Part shown: positions 61,252-64,000 of the stretch, piece after piece
How the letters are laid out: each line of letters starts with the position of its first letter
How positions within the stretch are numbered: the stretch's first letter is position 1
Assembly: GCF_008124625.1 (NCBI RefSeq)
Contig: NZ_VNHM01000005.1
Location: 1-64,000, forward strand
Direction: 5' to 3'
DNA from: Desulfallas thermosapovorans DSM 6562
GTDB lineage: Bacteria > Bacillota > Desulfotomaculia > Desulfotomaculales > Desulfallaceae
DNA length: 64,000 nucleotides
Program-made: the position numbers and the translations under genes
Notes under the pieces: model-generated
Database searches by the model: none
What the model was told of the DNA's origin: nothing
What the model saw: only the letters and a program-made list of their open reading frames with translations

Positions 61252-61659
61252 CTATATGATATTAGCCCTGCGCTTATTTTTTTTTATTTCCTGACAAGTA
61301 AACTCGTCCAGAAAATCTTTAATACTTTCAACATCAAAAGGTTTTGCCATACAGCGTAAAGCCCCTTGTTTTTGAGCCTGGTAAATAGTATCTTCGGATC
61401 CGTAAGCGGTCATTATAACGACCCGCGTATCTGGAAACATTTTTTTTATTTTACCCAATGCCTCCAAACCATCCATTATGGGCATGCGCACATCCATAAA
61501 AACAAGATCCGGTCGTAAAGCGCGAACCTTTTCCACTGCCTCAAGGCCGTTTTCGGCGGAATGTGCCCGGTGACCAAGCTCCTTGATAACAATGTCGAGC
61601 AAATAACGAACTCCGGGTTGATCATCCACCACCAAAATATCTAAGCAATTTGAGCCCAT
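61252..61659 (-). CDS. spo0F: Spo0F-like single-domain response regulator
   Basis: A 135-residue receiver with no output domain. It keeps the Spo0F-type features VVDDQPGVRYLL, phospho-acceptor LVFMDVRMPIMDG, VVIMTAYGSEDT and AKPFD. Spo0F relays phosphate from sporulation kinases to Spo0B in Bacillus. In this type of anaerobe the relay is often reduced, so the partner is uncertain. ATG at 61659 is preferred, with GGGAG about 11 nt upstream; a GTG at 61671 is an alternative. Confidence 0.75.
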   Translation of the reverse strand: MGSNCLDILVVDDQPGVRYLLDIVIKELGHRAHSAENGLEAVEKVRALRPDLVFMDVRMPIMDGLEALGKIKKMFPDTRVVIMTAYGSEDTIYQAQKQGALRCMAKPFDVESIKDFLDEFTCQEIKKNKRRANII

Positions 61660-61792
61660 AAAGCCCCACACTCCCTTGTTTATGCAAAAAGTGACATATG
61701 ATTGAAATTGAGTATATTTATTACATGTACCTATTTTTTTTCGACAGTGGATATGTAAAACCCTTCCTTTAGCTATGTTTTTTTTACAGATA

Positions 61793-62953
61793 TTAATTAA
61801 TATCGATTATTTTACCACCCACATAAACCCTTTTCACAACGGTGGTGAGATTAAAGGGGTGACCGCTAAGTACCACGATATCTCCATCTTTCCCCGGTGT
61901 AATGCTGCCGATGCGATCCTCCAACCCCAGAATACTGGCAGCGCCACTGGTTATGGCGCGCAGCGCCTGTTTTTCGGATAATCCCCCCCGGGTGGTTAAC
62001 CCGGCGGAAATGGGCAGGTATTGGACAGGTACCACCGGGTGATCGGTCATAATGGCAAAGTTTACGCCATGCCGGGCCAGTGCCGATGCGGTTTTCAACG
62101 TGTGGCCCATAAGCTCTACTTTAGAGCGATTGGTCAGTACCGGGCCGACCACTGCCGGCACTCCTGATGCGGCTAACCTGTCTGCCACCAAATGACCTTC
62201 GGTACAGTGCTCTATTACCATGCGCAGGTTAAATTCGCGGCCAATGCGCAGGGCTGTCATAATATCATCCGCCCGGTGCGCGTGCACCCGTAAAGGTATT
62301 TCCCGGCGCAATACCCGAGCTACGGACTCCATTTTCAGGTCTCGCTCCGGAGGGTCGCCCTTTCCCAGCAGTGCCCGGTTCTGTTTTTCCAAATACTGCT
62401 GGCCGCGTACCAGCGATTCCCTTAACAATGCGGCGGAAGCCATTCTGGTAACCGGCGTTTTTTTGTTGGGCCCGTAGACACGCTTGGGATTTTCCCCCAA
62501 TGCAGCCTTTAAACCCGCAGGACAACAAATCACCATATCGTCCACTATACTGCCGCAGGTCTTCATGGCCACCATTTCCCCACCCAGTATATTGGCACTG
62601 CCAGGGCCTGTGACCACAGTGGTTATTCCGGCTTGCAGCGCGTCTTGAAAGGCTATATCCATGGGATTGATGGCGTCTATAGCCCTTAAATGTGGTGTAA
62701 TGGGATCGGTTATTTCATTTAAGTCGTCCCCTTCTTCAAATACTTCCTCTAATATACCCAGGTGTGTATGAGCATCAATAAAACCTGGCATGACCACCAT
62801 GCCCGTAGCATCGTATATATCTATATCAATATCGCTGGGGATAGTAACATTTTCCCCCACAGCGGCTATTTTGCCATTTTCAATGAGCACAGTGCCTTGT
62901 GGCAGGAACTCTCCATGCATGGTCCAAATTTTACCGTTGATAATAGCCTGCAT
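61793..62953 (-). CDS. amidohydrolase-family enzyme
   Basis: A 386-residue metal-dependent hydrolase with the imidazolonepropionase/dihydroorotase-like barrel. Metal motifs GFIDAHTHLG, RVHAHRADD, VIEHCTEGH and the catalytic aspartate in IMTDHPVVP are visible, and the N- and C-terminal strands form the usual small beta domain. The exact substrate, probably a cyclic amide or a peptide-like compound, cannot be read. It lies 95 bp downstream of a glutamine-amidotransferase-fold peptidase gene on the same strand. Confidence 0.85.
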   Translation of the reverse strand: MQAIINGKIWTMHGEFLPQGTVLIENGKIAAVGENVTIPSDIDIDIYDATGMVVMPGFIDAHTHLGILEEVFEEGDDLNEITDPITPHLRAIDAINPMDIAFQDALQAGITTVVTGPGSANILGGEMVAMKTCGSIVDDMVICCPAGLKAALGENPKRVYGPNKKTPVTRMASAALLRESLVRGQQYLEKQNRALLGKGDPPERDLKMESVARVLRREIPLRVHAHRADDIMTALRIGREFNLRMVIEHCTEGHLVADRLAASGVPAVVGPVLTNRSKVELMGHTLKTASALARHGVNFAIMTDHPVVPVQYLPISAGLTTRGGLSEKQALRAITSGAASILGLEDRIGSITPGKDGDIVVLSGHPFNLTTVVKRVYVGGKIIDIN

Positions 62954-63047
62954 TGCTTCATCTCCAATTACTTCCTCTAATCATTGCTAATACTTTTCGT
63001 TATAGTTGTACTTTCTATAATTACTATTTGTTTTCCTTTATCATCAT

Positions 63048-63770
63048 CTATTTTTTATTTGACAAAAAACGAGTGGATGCCTCAATAAAAGCCATAAATA
63101 TGTTTGAAAGCAAAGGATATTTATCATACATATTCTCGGGATGGAACTGCACTCCTAGAGCAAAAAATTTTTCATTTGCATGTTCAATAGCCTCTACAAC
63201 TCTATCCTCAGCCAGTGCCGATATGACCAAATCTTTCCCTATAACATCCACCATTTGGTGGTGAAAAGAGTTCACTCTTACAACGTCCCTATTCAGGATG
63301 TTGTGTAACTGTGAACCTTTGACCGGTTTAATATTATGGGTGGGATACCAGCGTGGTGCCTGTTGCATGTGCTGTAATGGATTATTTATTAATAAACTCA
63401 AGTCCTGGCAAACGCTACCTCCAGCAGCTACATTAAGTACCTGCATACCCCTGCAGATACCTAAAACCGGCATACCCAGTTCTAGAGCTTTGCGGGTCAT
63501 TGGTATTTCAAAGCTGTCCCGCAAAGGATCAATAAAACCATTTACCGGTAGCGGCTCCTGGCCAAAATAGCAGGGATCAATGTCCCCCCCGCCTGACAGT
63601 AGCAAACCATCCAATCTGGTTAAAAGGGCACCTACCTGATCACTATCGCGGTGAGGTATAAGTACAGGTATTCCGCCTGCTGCTTGAACCGCATGCACAT
63701 AATCCTCACCAATGGTAAACATCCTGACATCTCCGTTATAACTACATGTAATTCCAATTTGCGGGTACAT
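63048..63770 (-). CDS. gamma-glutamyl peptidase of the C26/PuuD class
   Basis: A 240-residue class-I glutamine-amidotransferase-fold hydrolase. The nucleophile is in LGICRGMQVLN, the His-Glu pair in GVQFHPENM, and LLSGGGDIDPCYFG is typical of gamma-glutamyl-GABA hydrolases (PuuD). It would cleave gamma-glutamyl amides of amines. The start at 63770 has GGGG about 11 nt upstream. It may form a small catabolic unit with the amidohydrolase. Confidence 0.88.
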   Translation of the reverse strand: MYPQIGITCSYNGDVRMFTIGEDYVHAVQAAGGIPVLIPHRDSDQVGALLTRLDGLLLSGGGDIDPCYFGQEPLPVNGFIDPLRDSFEIPMTRKALELGMPVLGICRGMQVLNVAAGGSVCQDLSLLINNPLQHMQQAPRWYPTHNIKPVKGSQLHNILNRDVVRVNSFHHQMVDVIGKDLVISALAEDRVVEAIEHANEKFFALGVQFHPENMYDKYPLLSNIFMAFIEASTRFLSNKK

Positions 63771-64000
63771 GAAGTAGAACCCCCTTTCGCTTATAAAAAT
63801 ATATGGTCAATATAATTCATTATGACGTAATATAAAGTACTTCGATATAGGTAATATGACAGTCGGACAGGGCGAGATATTCCAGGTGGTGGGAAACAAA
63901 TAAAGCCGCCACCTTCTATGGCAGCGACTCTATTTTTATGGGTATGTATACTTTATATGCCAAAACAAAAATATGTATGTATTAGATGTCCACGAGGCCC
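63771..64000. other. intergenic region at window end
   Basis: No gene is seen. A minus-strand terminator-like hairpin is at 63893-63926. Confidence 0.4.
63893..63926 (-). terminator. terminator-like hairpin for a gene beyond the window
   Basis: Minus-strand GCTGCCA/TGGCGGC arms around TAGAAGG, followed by TTTATTTG. Confidence 0.55.

Overview
This 64 kb window looks like the chromosome of a spore-forming anaerobic Firmicute of the Desulfotomaculum/Pelotomaculum type (Peptococcaceae). The evidence is a set of spore genes (cotJABC, gerM, a spo0F-like regulator), anaerobe redox and oxidative-stress genes (a short hybrid-cluster protein, rubrerythrin with perR), Gram-positive Shine-Dalgarno sites with many GTG and TTG starts, and a large beta-oxidation gene set of the kind seen in syntrophic or sulfate-reducing fatty-acid degraders. 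The genus is inferred from gene content only.

Layout. 0-1 kb: two tRNA genes (Gly-TCC, Arg-TCT) behind a clear sigma-A promoter. 1-9.6 kb: a housekeeping and cell-wall block (phosphodiesterase, rdgB, rph, MBL hydrolase, SH3b-rich amidase, gerM, L,D-transpeptidase) that keeps the gerM-rph-rdgB-phosphodiesterase order known from Bacillus, with a Gfo/Idh/MocA oxidoreductase on the opposite strand. 9.6-14.8 kb: amino-acid permease operon, small unknown proteins, and a MinD-like ATPase overlapping an AcuA-type acetyltransferase. 15-18 kb: hcp and cotJABC. 18-20 kb: an AT-rich stretch with a gene remnant, a half-size drug/metabolite transporter, a methyltransferase and two tRNAs. 20-28.5 kb: cadA/cadC metal resistance, a YbaK deacylase, an htrA-response regulator-kinase operon, and perR-rubrerythrin.

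28.7-54.1 kb is the most interesting part. It holds an eight-gene beta-oxidation operon on the minus strand, an acyl-CoA synthetase, a soluble chemoreceptor, a second beta-oxidation operon on the plus strand, a MaoC-MaoC-DUF362 operon, a sigma-54 activator with a PrpR_N sensor domain, a membrane protein and a ThDP enzyme. Five of these units carry near-perfect sigma-54 promoters (TGGCA-N6-TTGCW). Upstream of each lies a conserved quasi-palindrome, GTTTCA-N3-TG/TT-N-AAC-like, usually with a second degenerate copy 21-22 bp away. I infer that the activator at 49167-51101 controls a local fatty-acid regulon through these sites. The large operon ends in a DUF35 / HMG-CoA-synthase-like / SCP-x thiolase trio in which the synthase-like protein appears to lack its catalytic cysteine.

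54-64 kb: an AraC-GyrI regulator, tRNA-Arg-CCG, an ECF sigma/anti-sigma/ABC exporter operon, the tsaE-tsaB-rimI operon, a spo0F-like receiver, an amidohydrolase and a class-I amidotransferase-fold peptidase. No CRISPR array, insertion sequence, prophage or rRNA gene was seen.
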